Below are positions 44,337 to 55,324 of a stretch of 64,000 nucleotides of DNA, piece by piece (position 1 is the first letter of the stretch; each line of letters starts with the position of its first letter). The notes under the pieces were generated by a model that saw only the letters and a program-made list of their open reading frames with translations, was not told the origin of the DNA and did no database searches. The DNA comes from Phenylobacterium sp. (GTDB taxonomy: Bacteria; Pseudomonadota; Alphaproteobacteria; Caulobacterales; Caulobacteraceae). Location: positions 1-64,000 of the forward strand of contig NZ_PNLB01000021.1 in the NCBI RefSeq assembly GCF_013822795.1. Direction: 5' to 3'. Made by a program: the position numbers and the translations under genes.

Positions 44337-45398
44337 TTAAGCCGGCCACACGGCCAGCAGCGAACGCAGCGCCGCCACCAGGGCCAGCGGCTGGTCGACC
44401 ATGACGTGGTGGGCGGAGTCAGGGATCGCGATCTCCAGGATGTCGTCGGGCAGCGGCGTCGTCTGACCCTCGGTCCGGCGGGTGATGATCACCGAGCGGT
44501 CGCCGAAGATGTGCGCCAGCGGCACATCGACCTTGGGCTTTCCGCCGACCATCATCTGGTTCATCGCCGTGCGGTCGAGCTTGTTCCACATGTTGGGGTC
44601 GAACCGCCAGGTCCAGCCCTCGCCCGAGCCGTCCTCCATCGGCGCGCGCTTCAGCGAGCGGCGGGCGATGAAGTCGGCGATGAAGAGGTTGCCAGCCACC
44701 TGCGGCGGCATGAAGCGGAAGCGGGCCAGCGCCGCCTCGATGGTCGGATAGACCTTCTGGGCGCGGTCTGGGGTCGGGATATTGGCGACCCGCTTGGCCT
44801 GCTCCTCCAGCATGCGCTTGCCTTCGGGGCTGTCCGGCGGCGGGCCGCCGAAGCCGACGTCGACCATGATAGCCGCCTTCATCCGCTCGGGATGCGCCGC
44901 AGCGGCGAAGAACACCTGCGACCCGCCGAACGAGTGGCCGATGTAGATCGGCTTGCCGGCCGCATAGAGCCCGGCCGCCTGGGCGCAGGCCTCGGCGTCC
45001 TCGGCGAAATCCTGGAAGGCGTAGGTCTCGCGCCAGTCCGAGGCGCCCATGCCGGCCAGCGACATCGAGGCGACCCGGTAGTTCTCGGCCAGATAGGGCG
45101 CGATGAAGCTCCACCAGTCAGCGTGGGCCGAATTGCCGTGCACCAGCAGCAGACCCGGCTTGCCGACCTCGCCCCAGGTCAGCAGTTCGATCTGCGTGCC
45201 CTTCGAGGTCACGAAGCTGCGCTCCGGCTCCTGGGCGATGGCGTCGAGGAACCAGGCCGGCGCATCGGGCTCGCGGCCGCGGAACGGCAGCAGCGGCGCC
45301 TGGACCTCGGGCGGCAAGCCGCCCGGGCTCGGGACCGGGCGGTCGTCGTCGTAATAGCCGACCGGCGCGCCTTCCTTGATCGCAGGATCCATGGCCAT
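44337..45398 (-). CDS. Alpha/beta hydrolase
   Basis: 353 residues. The signature YIGHSFGGSQV holds the nucleophile Ser, and the oxyanion region is VHGNSAHADWW; a His in DSAHHVMVD is likely the base, preceded by a plausible Asp region. An N-terminal extension precedes the core. It probably hydrolyses an ester or lactone in the cytosol. Three bases separate it from the thioesterase gene upstream, so the two are likely co-transcribed. Confidence 0.87.
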   Translation of the reverse strand: MAMDPAIKEGAPVGYYDDDRPVPSPGGLPPEVQAPLLPFRGREPDAPAWFLDAIAQEPERSFVTSKGTQIELLTWGEVGKPGLLLVHGNSAHADWWSFIAPYLAENYRVASMSLAGMGASDWRETYAFQDFAEDAEACAQAAGLYAAGKPIYIGHSFGGSQVFFAAAAHPERMKAAIMVDVGFGGPPPDSPEGKRMLEEQAKRVANIPTPDRAQKVYPTIEAALARFRFMPPQVAGNLFIADFIARRSLKRAPMEDGSGEGWTWRFDPNMWNKLDRTAMNQMMVGGKPKVDVPLAHIFGDRSVIITRRTEGQTTPLPDDILEIAIPDSAHHVMVDQPLALVAALRSLLAVWPA

Positions 45399-45401
45399 GG
45401 C

Positions 45402-45875
45402 TTACGCGCCCCTCTTTTCCCGCTCGCCCGGCTTGCGCTGGATGGAGCGGATACCCTTGTAGACGCCGGTGCCGGTCATCAGCGTGCGCTCGGCGCACCA
45501 GATCCGGCCGCGGACGGTGAACACGTCGTCCTGCTCGGCGATGATCTCGCTGGAGCCCTCGATCCACTCGCCCATGTGGGCGCCGGAGAGGAAGTCGGTC
45601 GTCAGGCGCACCGTCACCCAGCCGATCTCGCGCTGGTTGGAGATCACCCGCCCCCAGGCCATGTCGGCGAAGCTCATCAGCATGCCGCCGTGACAGTTGC
45701 CCATGCCGTTGGCGTGGTGCTCCTCGACCCGGAACGCCATGATCTCGTCGTTCGTGACGGGGTCGCGCTTGGAATAGAACGGGCCGACCGTGCGGCCAAA
45801 GCCGCGCTGCCAGAGGTTGATGACAAAGCCGTCGGGAACGACGGCGGCCTGCACTTCGGTCAGATCGTCGGACAT
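45402..45875 (-). CDS. PaaI-family thioesterase
   Basis: 157 residues from the ATG at 45875 ([14 protein letters not shown]). Hotdog-fold motif [17 protein letters not shown] with the following strand [13 protein letters not shown] matches PaaI-type acyl-CoA thioesterases. It is paired with an alpha/beta hydrolase, hinting at a catabolic role on CoA thioesters; the substrate is unknown. Confidence 0.85.
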   Translation of the reverse strand: MSDDLTEVQAAVVPDGFVINLWQRGFGRTVGPFYSKRDPVTNDEIMAFRVEEHHANGMGNCHGGMLMSFADMAWGRVISNQREIGWVTVRLTTDFLSGAHMGEWIEGSSEIIAEQDDVFTVRGRIWCAERTLMTGTGVYKGIRSIQRKPGEREKRGA

Positions 45876-46024
45876 CGTGCGTTGCTGATGAACGGGCGTT
45901 TGAAAAATGGCAAGCGCCGAAACACCCCAGCGGCCCGCACATTCCTTGGCGCCATGGTCGCGCTTCGTGCGTTGTGGCTTGGCCGATACGCCCTGAGGTG
46001 GTCGGACCAACATCGGAGGAACGC

Positions 46025-46522
46025 ATGCGTATCGCACTCAGCCTGGCTCTGGTCGCCGTCCTGGCCGCCGCCTGTTCCAAGAAAGAGGAAGCCGCCAAGG
46101 CGCCCGAGGTCGCGGCCCCGGCCGCGCCCGTCGCCCCGGCCGGGCCCGCCGTCGCCGCCGCCGACCTGGAAGGTCCCAAGCCCGGCAAGTGGAAGATGAC
46201 CACCACCCTGTCGGCCGCGCCCAAGCCGATCACCGCCGAGACCTGCGTCGCCAAGACCAGCTTCAAGGACATGGACGCGGCCAAGCAGAAGGCCGGCATG
46301 ACCTGCTCCGAGCAATCCTACCGCCGCGAAGGCGCTGACATCGTCGGCCACAGCGTCTGCACGATCCAGGGCGGCATGAAGGTGATCACCGACAGCCGCA
46401 TCTCGGGCGACTTCACCAGCCGCTACACGGTCGAAGCCAAGACCGTCATGGACCCGGCCCCGACCCCGGCCATGAAGGAAACCACCATGAAGATCACCGC
46501 CGAGCGCATCGGCGACTGCTGA
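46025..46522 (+). CDS. DUF3617 family lipoprotein
   Basis: 165 residues. Lipoprotein signal [19 protein letters not shown] with the lipobox LAAAC, then an Ala/Pro-rich linker and the DUF3617 domain ([19 protein letters not shown], then ETCV, CSEQ and VCT cysteine motifs). It is periplasmic or outer-membrane anchored. Function unknown. Divergent from the thioesterase gene; a conserved stem-loop follows. Confidence 0.85.
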   Translation: MRIALSLALVAVLAAACSKKEEAAKAPEVAAPAAPVAPAGPAVAAADLEGPKPGKWKMTTTLSAAPKPITAETCVAKTSFKDMDAAKQKAGMTCSEQSYRREGADIVGHSVCTIQGGMKVITDSRISGDFTSRYTVEAKTVMDPAPTPAMKETTMKITAERIGDC

Positions 46523-46535
46523 GTCCCGCCTCGCC

Positions 46536-46572
46536 GATCGTCATCGCCGGGACAAGCCTGGCGATGACGATC
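46536..46572 (+). terminator. Stem-loop after the DUF3617 gene
   Basis: Perfect 13-bp arms GATCGTCATCGCC and GGCGATGACGATC with an 11-base loop, and weaker flanking complement CCCGCCT/AGGCGGG. Such GTCATCGCC-type stems are dispersed in Caulobacterales genomes as I recall; here it is a likely terminator. Confidence 0.6.
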
Positions 46573-46695
46573 AAGGCGGGGGAAAAACCAACCCCTTCTG
46601 ACCCCGATTGGTCGCAAAGCTGTCCGCTCAGCCTTCCCCACGGCGCAGGTTCCGGCCTATCGTTCCGGCCAGTTCGCAGGGGAAGTTTTCCGACG

Positions 46696-48134
<1,439 letters not shown>

Positions 48135-48135
<1 letters not shown>

Positions 48136-49502
48136 TGCGCAAGCTTGTCGTTAGCCTGGCGGCGCTGGCCGCCGCCCTCGCCGGCCCTGCGCTCGCGCAG
48201 TCCGTGGTCATCACCAACGCCCGCGTCCTCACCGCCGGTCCGGCCGGCGAGATCGCGCACGGCCTGGTGATGATCGACAAGGGCAAGATCACCGCCGTCC
48301 TCGACCAGACCACGGTCCGCTTGGCGTTCGCGCCTGGCACGCAGGTGATCGACGCCCAGGGCGGCGTCGTCACCCCCGGCTTCATCGCCCCCAACGCCCT
48401 GCTCGGCGCCGTCGAGGTCCGCTCGCTCGGCGACGACCTGGTGGTCAACAACCCCGACATCGGCGCGGCGTTCGACGTGCAGTACGCGTTGAACCCGGCC
48501 TCGACCCTGATCCCGGTCGCGCGCATGGCCGGTATCACCCGAGCCATCGTCACGCCGATCTCGGCCGGCGGCGGAGGCGGCGGCGCCGACTTCCACGCCG
48601 ACGACGGCGAGGAGCTGATGACCGCGGGCGGCGGCGGCGGCACGAAGTCCGCGGCGCTGTTCGCAGGCCAGGCCGCCGTCATCCACCTGGGCGAGGCGAC
48701 CGAGATCCTGGTCAAACCCAAGGTCGGCATGGTGGTGCCATTCGGCGACGGCGGGGCCAATGTCGCCGGCGGCGCGCGCGGGGCCGAGATCGTCGCCCTG
48801 CAGACCGCCTTCCGCGACGTGCGCGACTACATGCGCAACAAGGTCGCCTACGACCGCGCCGGCGTCCGTGACCTGGCGCTGTCCAAAGCCGACCTCGAAG
48901 CCCTGATCCCGGTGGTCGAGGGTCGGATGCCGATCATCGCCGTGGTCCATAAGGCCTCGGACATCCGCGCAGTGCTGAAGTTCGCCCGCGAAGAGAAGGT
49001 CAAGGTGATCCTCTCCGGCGCCGAGGAAGGCTGGATGGCGGCCCGCGAGATCGCCGCCGCCGGCGTCCCGGTGATCATTGACCCGCTGTCGGACCGACCC
49101 GAGACCTTCCAGACCCTCGGCTCCAGCCTTGAGAACGCCGGCAAGCTGCATGCGGCCGGGGTCACCGTCGTGCTACAGGGGAGCGGCGGCGCCCACCGCA
49201 TCCGCGAGCTGCGCTACAACGCGGGCAACGCGGTCGCCTACGGCATGCCCTACCAGGCGGCCCTGGCGGCGATGACCATCAACCCGGCCAAGGTGTTCGG
49301 CGTCGACGCTCAGGTCGGCTCGCTGGAGCCGGGCAAGGACGCCGATGTCGTGGTCTGGACCGCCGATCCGTTCGAACCGCTGAGCCAGCCGACGGCGATC
49401 TTCATCCGCGGCCAGGCCCAGCCGCTGACCTCCCGCCAGATCGAACTGCGCGACCGCTACAAGGACCTCTCGGGGCCGTACCCGCCGGCCTATTCGCGCT
49501 GA
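48135..49502 (+). CDS. Amidohydrolase-like protein lacking the HxH metal motif
   Basis: 455 residues with a signal peptide (MRKLVVSLAALAAALAGPALAQ). The fold is that of the upstream amidohydrolase (NARVLTAGPAGEIAHGLVMIDKGKITAVL at the start, PAKVFGVDAQVGSLEPGKDADVVVWTADP at the end), but the metal motif is VVTPGFIAPNALLGAVEV where PGLIDAHSHLG would be expected: both His are gone. It also lacks an obvious later His ligand. It is probably non-catalytic and may be a structural partner of the upstream enzyme. Also has a Gly-rich low-complexity loop near residues 138-165. Confidence 0.85.
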
Positions 49503-49508
49503 TCCAAG

Positions 49509-49541
49509 AGTAGATCCTCCCCTATGCGGGGAGGATCTACT
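49509..49541. terminator. Bidirectional terminator between convergent genes
   Basis: 14-bp arms AGTAGATCCTCCCC and GGGGAGGATCTACT with a 5-base loop, 7 bases after the amidohydrolase-like gene and overlapping the stop of the convergent LysR gene. Confidence 0.7.
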
Positions 49542-50439
49542 CCGCCCGCCCCCGCTCGGCCTGAATGAAGTCGATGAACGCCCGCAGCGGCGGCGGGACG
49601 TGGCGTCGGCTCGGATAGTAGAGCGACGGCCCCGGGAAGCTCGGCAGCCAGTCCTCCAGCAGGCTGGCCAGCCGGCCCGCCGCTATGTCCTCGCGGACAT
49701 AGCCCTCGAACGTCGTCCAGAACCCGACCCCGTCGATCGCCGCGCGCCGCTGTAACGCGACCTGGGTCGAGACCAGCCGCGACGGCGGATCGATCCGCAC
49801 CACCTGACCGTCCTTCTCGAACTCCCAGGGAAACATCACGCCGCTGGTGAAGCGCTGGCGGATCGCCGGCAAACCCATCAGGTCCTGCGGCGTCTGGGGG
49901 CGGCCGTGCGCCGCGATCAACTCGGGCGCCGCCACCAGCACGTAGCGCTGCCGGCCGCCGAACGGCACCGCGACCATGTCCTGGTCCAGGTGCTCCTCCC
50001 AGCGGACGCCGGCGTCGAACCCCTCAGCGACGATGTCGATGCGGCTCGACTGGCCGACGATCTCCAGGCGCACGCGCGGATGCTGCTCGAGGAAGCGAGC
50101 CACCAGCGGCGCCATCACCAACTCGACGGCCGGCTCCGGCGCGTTGATCCGCAGCAGCCCGGCCACGGTCCCGGCGCTCTCATGAACGCTCTCGACTGCG
50201 GAGGCGATCTCGCCCAGGGCCGGCCCTAGACGCTCCAGCAGCCGCTGTCCGGCCTCGGTGGGCGAGACGCTGCGAGTGCTGCGGTTCAGCAGCCGCAATC
50301 CCAGCTCGCTCTCCAAGTCGCGCACCGCCTGGCTCAGGGTCGAGGCCGACACCCCGCGCAGGATCGCCGCGCGCCGAAAACTCCGCTCGCGCGCCACCGC
50401 GGCGAAGGCGTCGAGATCGGCGAGGTTCAGATGGCGCAT
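49537..50439 (-). CDS. LysR-family transcriptional regulator
   Basis: 300 residues: MRHLNLADLDAFAAVARERSFRRAAILRGVSASTLSQAVRDLESELGLRLLNRSTRSVSPTEAGQRLL is the complete LysR winged helix, followed by the substrate-binding domain. The starts of this gene and the aldo/keto reductase gene are divergent with 91 bases between them. The reductase is the most probable target. Confidence 0.92.
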   Translation of the reverse strand: MRHLNLADLDAFAAVARERSFRRAAILRGVSASTLSQAVRDLESELGLRLLNRSTRSVSPTEAGQRLLERLGPALGEIASAVESVHESAGTVAGLLRINAPEPAVELVMAPLVARFLEQHPRVRLEIVGQSSRIDIVAEGFDAGVRWEEHLDQDMVAVPFGGRQRYVLVAAPELIAAHGRPQTPQDLMGLPAIRQRFTSGVMFPWEFEKDGQVVRIDPPSRLVSTQVALQRRAAIDGVGFWTTFEGYVREDIAAGRLASLLEDWLPSFPGPSLYYPSRRHVPPPLRAFIDFIQAERGRAE

Positions 50440-50530
50440 TGTGCTGATTTCCGAACAGCTCGTGAGGGTATGAGCGGATTATCGGATGAATGGCGCGGAC
50501 CTAATCTGGGGTCAACCAAAGGAGCCCCAC

Positions 50531-51523
50531 ATGCAGACCCGTCAGCTCGGCCGCACCGGCCCCGTCTCTTCCGCCCTCGGCCTCGGCTGCATGGGCATGT
50601 CCGACCTCTACGGCCCGGCCGATCGCGATCAGGCCCTGGCCACCTTTGCAGGCGCCCGCGCCGCGGGGATCACCCTGCTCGACACCGGCGACTTCTACGG
50701 CATGGGCCACAACGAGATGCTGGTCGCCGAGGCCTTGGCCCAGGTGCTCCGTGACCAGGCCATCGTCAGCGTCAAGTTCGGCGCCCAGCGCGGCCCTGAC
50801 GGCGGCTGGCTCGGCTATGACGCCCGGCCCGTCGCGGTGAAGTGCGCCCTGGCCTACAGCCTCAAGCGGTTGCGGACCGACTATGTCGACATCTATCGCC
50901 CGGCCCGCCTCGACCCCAACGTGCCGATCGAGGACACCATCGGCGCCATCGCTGAGCTGGTCCAGGCCGGCTACGTCCGCCACATCGGCCTCTCCGAGGT
51001 CGGCTCCGAAACTCTACGGCGCGCCGCCGCCGTGCACCCGATCGCCGATCTGCAGATCGAATACTCGCTGATCTCGCGCGGCATCGAGGACGGGGTGCTG
51101 CAGACCTGCCGCGAGCTCGGCATCGGGATCACCGCCTACGGCGTGCTCTCGCGCGGGCTGATCAGCGGCCACTGGTCGACGGGCTCGGGCCCTACCGACT
51201 TCCGCAGCCACAGCCCGCGCTTCCAGGGCGATGCGCTGGCGCACAATCTCAGCCTCGTCGAAGGCTTGCGCGCCTTCGCCGCCGCGCGGAACGTCACCCC
51301 GGCCCAGGTCGCCATCGCCTGGGTCGCGGCCCAGGGCGACGACATCGTGCCGCTGATCGGCGCGCGCCGTCCCGAGCGGTTGGCCGAAGCCCTCGGCGCG
51401 GTGGACCTGCTACTGACCGCCGCCGACCTCGCCGAACTGGAGCAGATCGTCCCCAAGGGCTCGGCGGCCGGCGACCGCTACGCCCCGCAGCAGATGGTCA
51501 TGCTCGACAGCGAGCGAGGGTGA
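50531..51523 (+). CDS. Aldo/keto reductase with an altered active site
   Basis: 330 residues from the ATG at 50531 with AAAGGAG six bases upstream. (alpha/beta)8 barrel with the GLGCMGMS start, LLDTGDFYGMGHNEMLV (Asp and Tyr of the AKR tetrad) and VSVKFG (Lys). The motif after is DIYRPARLDPNVPIEDTIGAI, where most AKR proteins have the catalytic His; here the equivalent residue is Ala. The protein may still reduce carbonyls with altered efficiency. Cofactor NADPH expected. Possibly regulated by the divergent LysR. Confidence 0.87.
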   Translation: MQTRQLGRTGPVSSALGLGCMGMSDLYGPADRDQALATFAGARAAGITLLDTGDFYGMGHNEMLVAEALAQVLRDQAIVSVKFGAQRGPDGGWLGYDARPVAVKCALAYSLKRLRTDYVDIYRPARLDPNVPIEDTIGAIAELVQAGYVRHIGLSEVGSETLRRAAAVHPIADLQIEYSLISRGIEDGVLQTCRELGIGITAYGVLSRGLISGHWSTGSGPTDFRSHSPRFQGDALAHNLSLVEGLRAFAAARNVTPAQVAIAWVAAQGDDIVPLIGARRPERLAEALGAVDLLLTAADLAELEQIVPKGSAAGDRYAPQQMVMLDSERG

Positions 51524-51539
51524 TCGGCAGGCATTGGCA

Positions 51540-51566
51540 TTCCTCCCCCGACCAGCGGGGGAGGAA
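51540..51566. terminator. Bidirectional terminator between convergent aldo/keto reductase and ligase genes
   Basis: 11-bp arms TTCCTCCCCCG and CGGGGGAGGAA with a 5-base loop, 16 bases after the reductase stop; a G-rich stem like the ones after other genes here. Confidence 0.65.
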
Positions 51567-51571
51567 GAGAC

Positions 51572-53266
51572 CTAGAGCGCCTTTTCGGGATTCAGCGTCT
51601 CGCGCAGCTGGCGCTTGAGGAACTTTCCGCTGGCGTTGCGCGGCAGCGGGTCGTTCATGAACCACAGATAGCGGGGCACCTTGTGCTTGGCCATGAGGCC
51701 GGCCAGGTGCTCGCGCAGTTCCTCGGGCGAGACAAACGCGCCCGGCCGCAGCAGCACGGCGGCCCCGACCTCCTCGCCCAGCCGCTCGTCCGGCACGCCG
51801 AAGACGGTGACCTCCGCCACCGCCGGGTGACGGAAGATCCCGGCCTCGACCTCGGCGCAATAGACGTTCTCGCCGCCGCGCAGGACCATGTCCTTCTTGC
51901 GGTCGACGATGAAGATGAAGCCGTCCTCGTCGATCCGTGCGACGTCGCCGGTGTGCAGCCAGCCGTTGGTGATCGACTCGGCCGTGGCTTCGGGGCGGTT
52001 GATGTAGCCCTTGATGACCGGGGCGCCCTTGACCCACAGCTCGCCGACCTGGCCGGCCGGCACAGCGTTGCCGTCGTCGTCGACGCACTTGGCCTCGAAG
52101 GCCGGCATGGCTGGGCCGCAGCTGTCGGGCTTGTCGATGAAGAAGTCGGCCGACACCGCGGTGATGATCCCGCAGGTCTCGGTCATGCCGTAGCCGGTAT
52201 TCGGCCGCGCAGTCTTCACCGCCCCGTCGATCTTGGCGACGAGGTCGGGCGGCAGCTGCGCGCCGCCGCCGCCAAGGGTCAGCAGGCTGGAGGTGTCGGT
52301 GGTCGCGAAGTCGGGGTGATTGATCACCTCGCGCGCCATGGTCGGCACGCCGCTCATGGCGGTGATCTTCTCCTTGGCGATCAGGCGCAGGGCCTCGCCA
52401 GCGTCCCAGCGGTACATCAGCACCAGCTTGCCGCCGCCGGCGGTGATGGCGTAGGCGCCGCAATTGTTGGCGGTGACGTGGAACAGCGGCGTGGTGATCA
52501 GCGCCGCTGGGATCGGGGCGTCTTCGGGGTTCGGGATCACGCCGGTGGCCTTGGCTACGGCCAGCGCCTGGACCTGGCCGGAGAAGCCCATGTTCATCAG
52601 GTTGGCGATGCAGCCGCGATGGGTCAGCTGCGCGCCCTTCGGGAAGCCCGTCGTGCCCGAGGTGTAGAAGATGCAGGCGTCGGCGTCCGGATCGACGCTG
52701 ACCTGCGGCATCGCCCCGCCGCCGGCGATCACGTCGGCGTAGGGAATGACGCCAGCAGGGGCGTCGGTGCGCACCGCCACCAGCTTGATCCCCTCGGCCA
52801 TGGCCGGCCGCTCTTGGATCCGGGCCAGGCGCTCGGCGTCGGCGAACACCACCTTCGGCGCGGAATCCTTGAGCGCGTATTCCAGCTCGTCGGTGACCCA
52901 CCAGGCGTTGACGCCGACGGCGGCGACGCCGACCGACAGGCAGGCCCAATAGACCAGCATCCATTCGGGATAGTTGCGCATGGCGATGGCCACGCGGTCG
53001 CCCGGCTGCACCCCCTGCGCGAACAGCCACGCGGCGATGGCGTTCACCTGGGCGTGGGCCTGGGCGTAGGTCAGGCGGTCGTTCTCGTAGACGAGGTAAT
53101 CGCGGTCGCCGTAGGCGGCGGTGGAGAGCCAGAGCTCACGCACCGACGGCGGCGCGTTCTTGTACATCCGGATCATGTTCCCGCGCACCGGGATCTCGTC
53201 GACCTCGAACGGGGCGCCGGGCGCCGTCAGTTCCGACCAGGCCTGCTTCAGTTCGCGATAGTGCAT
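51572..53266 (-). CDS. AMP-dependent acyl-CoA ligase
   Basis: 564 residues from the ATG at 53266 (MHYRELKQAWSELTAPG), with GGGGAGG just upstream; the longer frame lacks homology. ANL superfamily: FYTSGTTGFPKGAQLTH (P-loop), TGYGMTETCGI, and the C-terminal WLHTGDVARIDEDGFIFIVDRKKDM hinge with GKFLKRQLRE (catalytic Lys). It activates a fatty or aromatic acid to its CoA ester. Divergent from an acyl-CoA dehydrogenase gene, suggesting shared control of beta-oxidation. Confidence 0.93.
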   Translation of the reverse strand: MHYRELKQAWSELTAPGAPFEVDEIPVRGNMIRMYKNAPPSVRELWLSTAAYGDRDYLVYENDRLTYAQAHAQVNAIAAWLFAQGVQPGDRVAIAMRNYPEWMLVYWACLSVGVAAVGVNAWWVTDELEYALKDSAPKVVFADAERLARIQERPAMAEGIKLVAVRTDAPAGVIPYADVIAGGGAMPQVSVDPDADACIFYTSGTTGFPKGAQLTHRGCIANLMNMGFSGQVQALAVAKATGVIPNPEDAPIPAALITTPLFHVTANNCGAYAITAGGGKLVLMYRWDAGEALRLIAKEKITAMSGVPTMAREVINHPDFATTDTSSLLTLGGGGAQLPPDLVAKIDGAVKTARPNTGYGMTETCGIITAVSADFFIDKPDSCGPAMPAFEAKCVDDDGNAVPAGQVGELWVKGAPVIKGYINRPEATAESITNGWLHTGDVARIDEDGFIFIVDRKKDMVLRGGENVYCAEVEAGIFRHPAVAEVTVFGVPDERLGEEVGAAVLLRPGAFVSPEELREHLAGLMAKHKVPRYLWFMNDPLPRNASGKFLKRQLRETLNPEKAL

Positions 53267-53382
53267 GGACCTCCCCCATTGTTTGATCGCCGGCCGCGTC
53301 GAGGCGGACAGCGGGACTTGCCTTACGACACGACAAGCGCCGACGCTGCGGAACGCAAGGACAAAACAGGGAGATAGGCGCC

Positions 53383-54618
53383 GTGGCGATCGATTTCGAG
53401 ATTCCGGAAGACGCAAAGGCCGTACGCGCTCGGGTGCGCGAATGGGTCGAGACCGAATGCATCCCCGCCGAGGCGCGGCTGAAGGACAAGGAGACGTTCA
53501 AGACCGTCCTGGCCGAGCTGCGCGCCAAGGCCCGCGCACAGGGTCTGTGGCTGCCCTTCATCCCCAAGGAGTACGGCGGTATGGGCCTGGGCCCGCTGGC
53601 CAACGCCCTGGTGCAGATGGAGCTGGGCCGCAGCCATCTCGGCGCGCTGTCGATGAACAGCCAGGGGCCCGACGACGCCACCATGCTGACCCTGCTGGCG
53701 CACGGCACCGAGCATCAGAAGGAGAAGTTCCTCAAGCCGCTGCTGAACGGCGACAAGCGCGTCTGCTACTCGATGACGGAAAAGGCCTCCGGCGCCGACG
53801 CCACCGGCATGCGCACCACCGCGGTCAAGGACGGCAACGAAAACTACGTGCTCAACGGCGAGAAGTGGTTCTCGTCGGCCGCCAGCGCCGCCGACCTCGC
53901 CGTGGTCATGGCCCGCACCGACCCGGACGCCCCGCGCCACCAGCAGTTCTCGACTTTCATCGTCGAGCTGCCCAATCCCGGCTACGTCATCAAGCGCGAC
54001 ATCAAGACCATGGCGGTCGAGGGACCGCTGTCGCACATCATGGGCGGCGGCCACTCCGAGATCGAGATCAAGGACCTGGTGATCCCGGCCGAGAACCTGC
54101 TCGGCGGCGAGGGCCAGGGCTTCAACATGGGCCAGCACCGGCTGGCCTACGGCCGCCTACGGCATGGCATGCACAACGTCGCCATGGCCCAGCGCGCGCT
54201 CGACATGGCCACCGCCCACGTCACCCAGCGCACGACGTTCGGCAAGCCGCTGGCCGAGCGCCAGGCCGTGCAGTTCATGCTCGCCGAGTGCGCCAGCGAA
54301 CTCTACATGGCCCGCCTGATGCTGCTGCACATCGCCTACAAGGCCGAGCGCGGCATGGACCTGCGGCAGGAGAACTCCATCGCCAAAGTCTTCCTCGCCC
54401 ACATGGTGCACAAGGTGGTCGACACCGCCATCCAGCTGCATGGCGCGCTCGGCTACAGCCAGGATACGCCGCTGGCCAGCTGGTACACCCACATCCGCTC
54501 CCAGCGCCTGGTGGACGGACCGGACGAGGTGCACCGCTGGACGGTGGGCCGCAATGTGATCAAGGCCTATCAGCAGTTCGGCACCACCGCCTCGGCGGCC
54601 GGCGGCGACCTGCTCTAA
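53383..54618 (+). CDS. Acyl-CoA dehydrogenase
   Basis: 411 residues from a GTG at 53383. Three-domain ACAD: N-terminal helical domain, central beta domain with VCYSMTEKASGADATGMRTTAVKDG and ENYVLNGEKWFSSAA, and the C-terminal helical bundle with TTFGKPLAERQAVQFMLAE and QLHGALGYSQDTPLASWYTHIRSQRLVDGPDEVHR. FAD-dependent oxidation of an acyl-CoA to the enoyl-CoA. Divergent from the acyl-CoA ligase gene, so probably part of the same catabolic regulon. Confidence 0.93.
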   Translation: MAIDFEIPEDAKAVRARVREWVETECIPAEARLKDKETFKTVLAELRAKARAQGLWLPFIPKEYGGMGLGPLANALVQMELGRSHLGALSMNSQGPDDATMLTLLAHGTEHQKEKFLKPLLNGDKRVCYSMTEKASGADATGMRTTAVKDGNENYVLNGEKWFSSAASAADLAVVMARTDPDAPRHQQFSTFIVELPNPGYVIKRDIKTMAVEGPLSHIMGGGHSEIEIKDLVIPAENLLGGEGQGFNMGQHRLAYGRLRHGMHNVAMAQRALDMATAHVTQRTTFGKPLAERQAVQFMLAECASELYMARLMLLHIAYKAERGMDLRQENSIAKVFLAHMVHKVVDTAIQLHGALGYSQDTPLASWYTHIRSQRLVDGPDEVHRWTVGRNVIKAYQQFGTTASAAGGDLL

Positions 54619-54633
54619 GGCACGTGGAGCCCC

Positions 54634-54668
54634 GTCAGATGCGACCGATCAATCGGACCGCATCTGAC
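54634..54668 (+). terminator. Long two-part hairpin after the acyl-CoA dehydrogenase gene
   Basis: Outer 10-bp arms GTCAGATGCG/CGCATCTGAC and inner 5-bp arms CCGAT/ATCGG around CA, total 35 bases, 15 bases after the stop. A strong terminator-like stem; no clear T-run. Confidence 0.6.
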
Positions 54669-54745
54669 CGCGGCCGAGCGGTCGTCAAGCCGCGGCAAAT
54701 CGGGGATAAGCGAACGGCTCACGCACTCCTGCAGGGAACCGTCCA

Positions 54746-55324
54746 ATGACCCAGCCGATCCGCATCGTCGGACTGTCCGGAAGCCTCCGCTCCGGCTCGT
54801 TCAACGCCCATCTGCTGCGGGCGGCCGCGCGGGCTGCGCCGGCGGGCATGGAAATCGAGGTCGAGAGCATCCGCGGCGTGCCGCTCTACGACGGCGACGT
54901 CGAGGCGGCCGAAGGCCTGCCGACCCGTGTCGTGGAACTGAAGGACAAGATCGCTGCGGCAGACGCCCTGTTCCTGGTGACGCCCGAGTACAACAACTCG
55001 ATCCCCGGCGTGTTCAAGAACGCCATCGACTGGCTGACCCGGCCGGCGAGCGACATTCCCAAAGTGTTCGGCGGCAAGCCGGTGGCCTTCATCGGCGCCT
55101 CACCCGGCGGCTTCGGCACCATCCTCAGCCAGGAGGCCTGGCTGCCGGTGCTGCGCACCCTGGGAACCCAGCCCTGGTTCGGCGGCCGGCTGATGGTCTC
55201 GCGAGCTCACAAGGTATTCGACGAGTCCGGCGCGATCCTCGACCCTGCGATCGAAGCGGCGCTGAAGAGCTACGTCGCCGGCTTCGGCGCCTTCGTGCGC
55301 GAAGTGAAGACGGGCCGCGCCTAG
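54746..55324 (+). CDS. NADPH-dependent FMN reductase family protein
   Basis: 192 residues: GLSGSLRSGSFNAHLLRAA (FMN phosphate-binding loop), then the TPEYNNSIPGVFKNAIDW signature and a C-terminal part typical of the NAD(P)H:flavin/azo/quinone reductases. It reduces FMN or a quinone-type substrate in the cytosol, possibly in support of a flavin-dependent partner or oxidative stress. The stop overlaps the convergent DUF5996 gene by 4 bases. Confidence 0.88.
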   Translation: MTQPIRIVGLSGSLRSGSFNAHLLRAAARAAPAGMEIEVESIRGVPLYDGDVEAAEGLPTRVVELKDKIAAADALFLVTPEYNNSIPGVFKNAIDWLTRPASDIPKVFGGKPVAFIGASPGGFGTILSQEAWLPVLRTLGTQPWFGGRLMVSRAHKVFDESGAILDPAIEAALKSYVAGFGAFVREVKTGRA

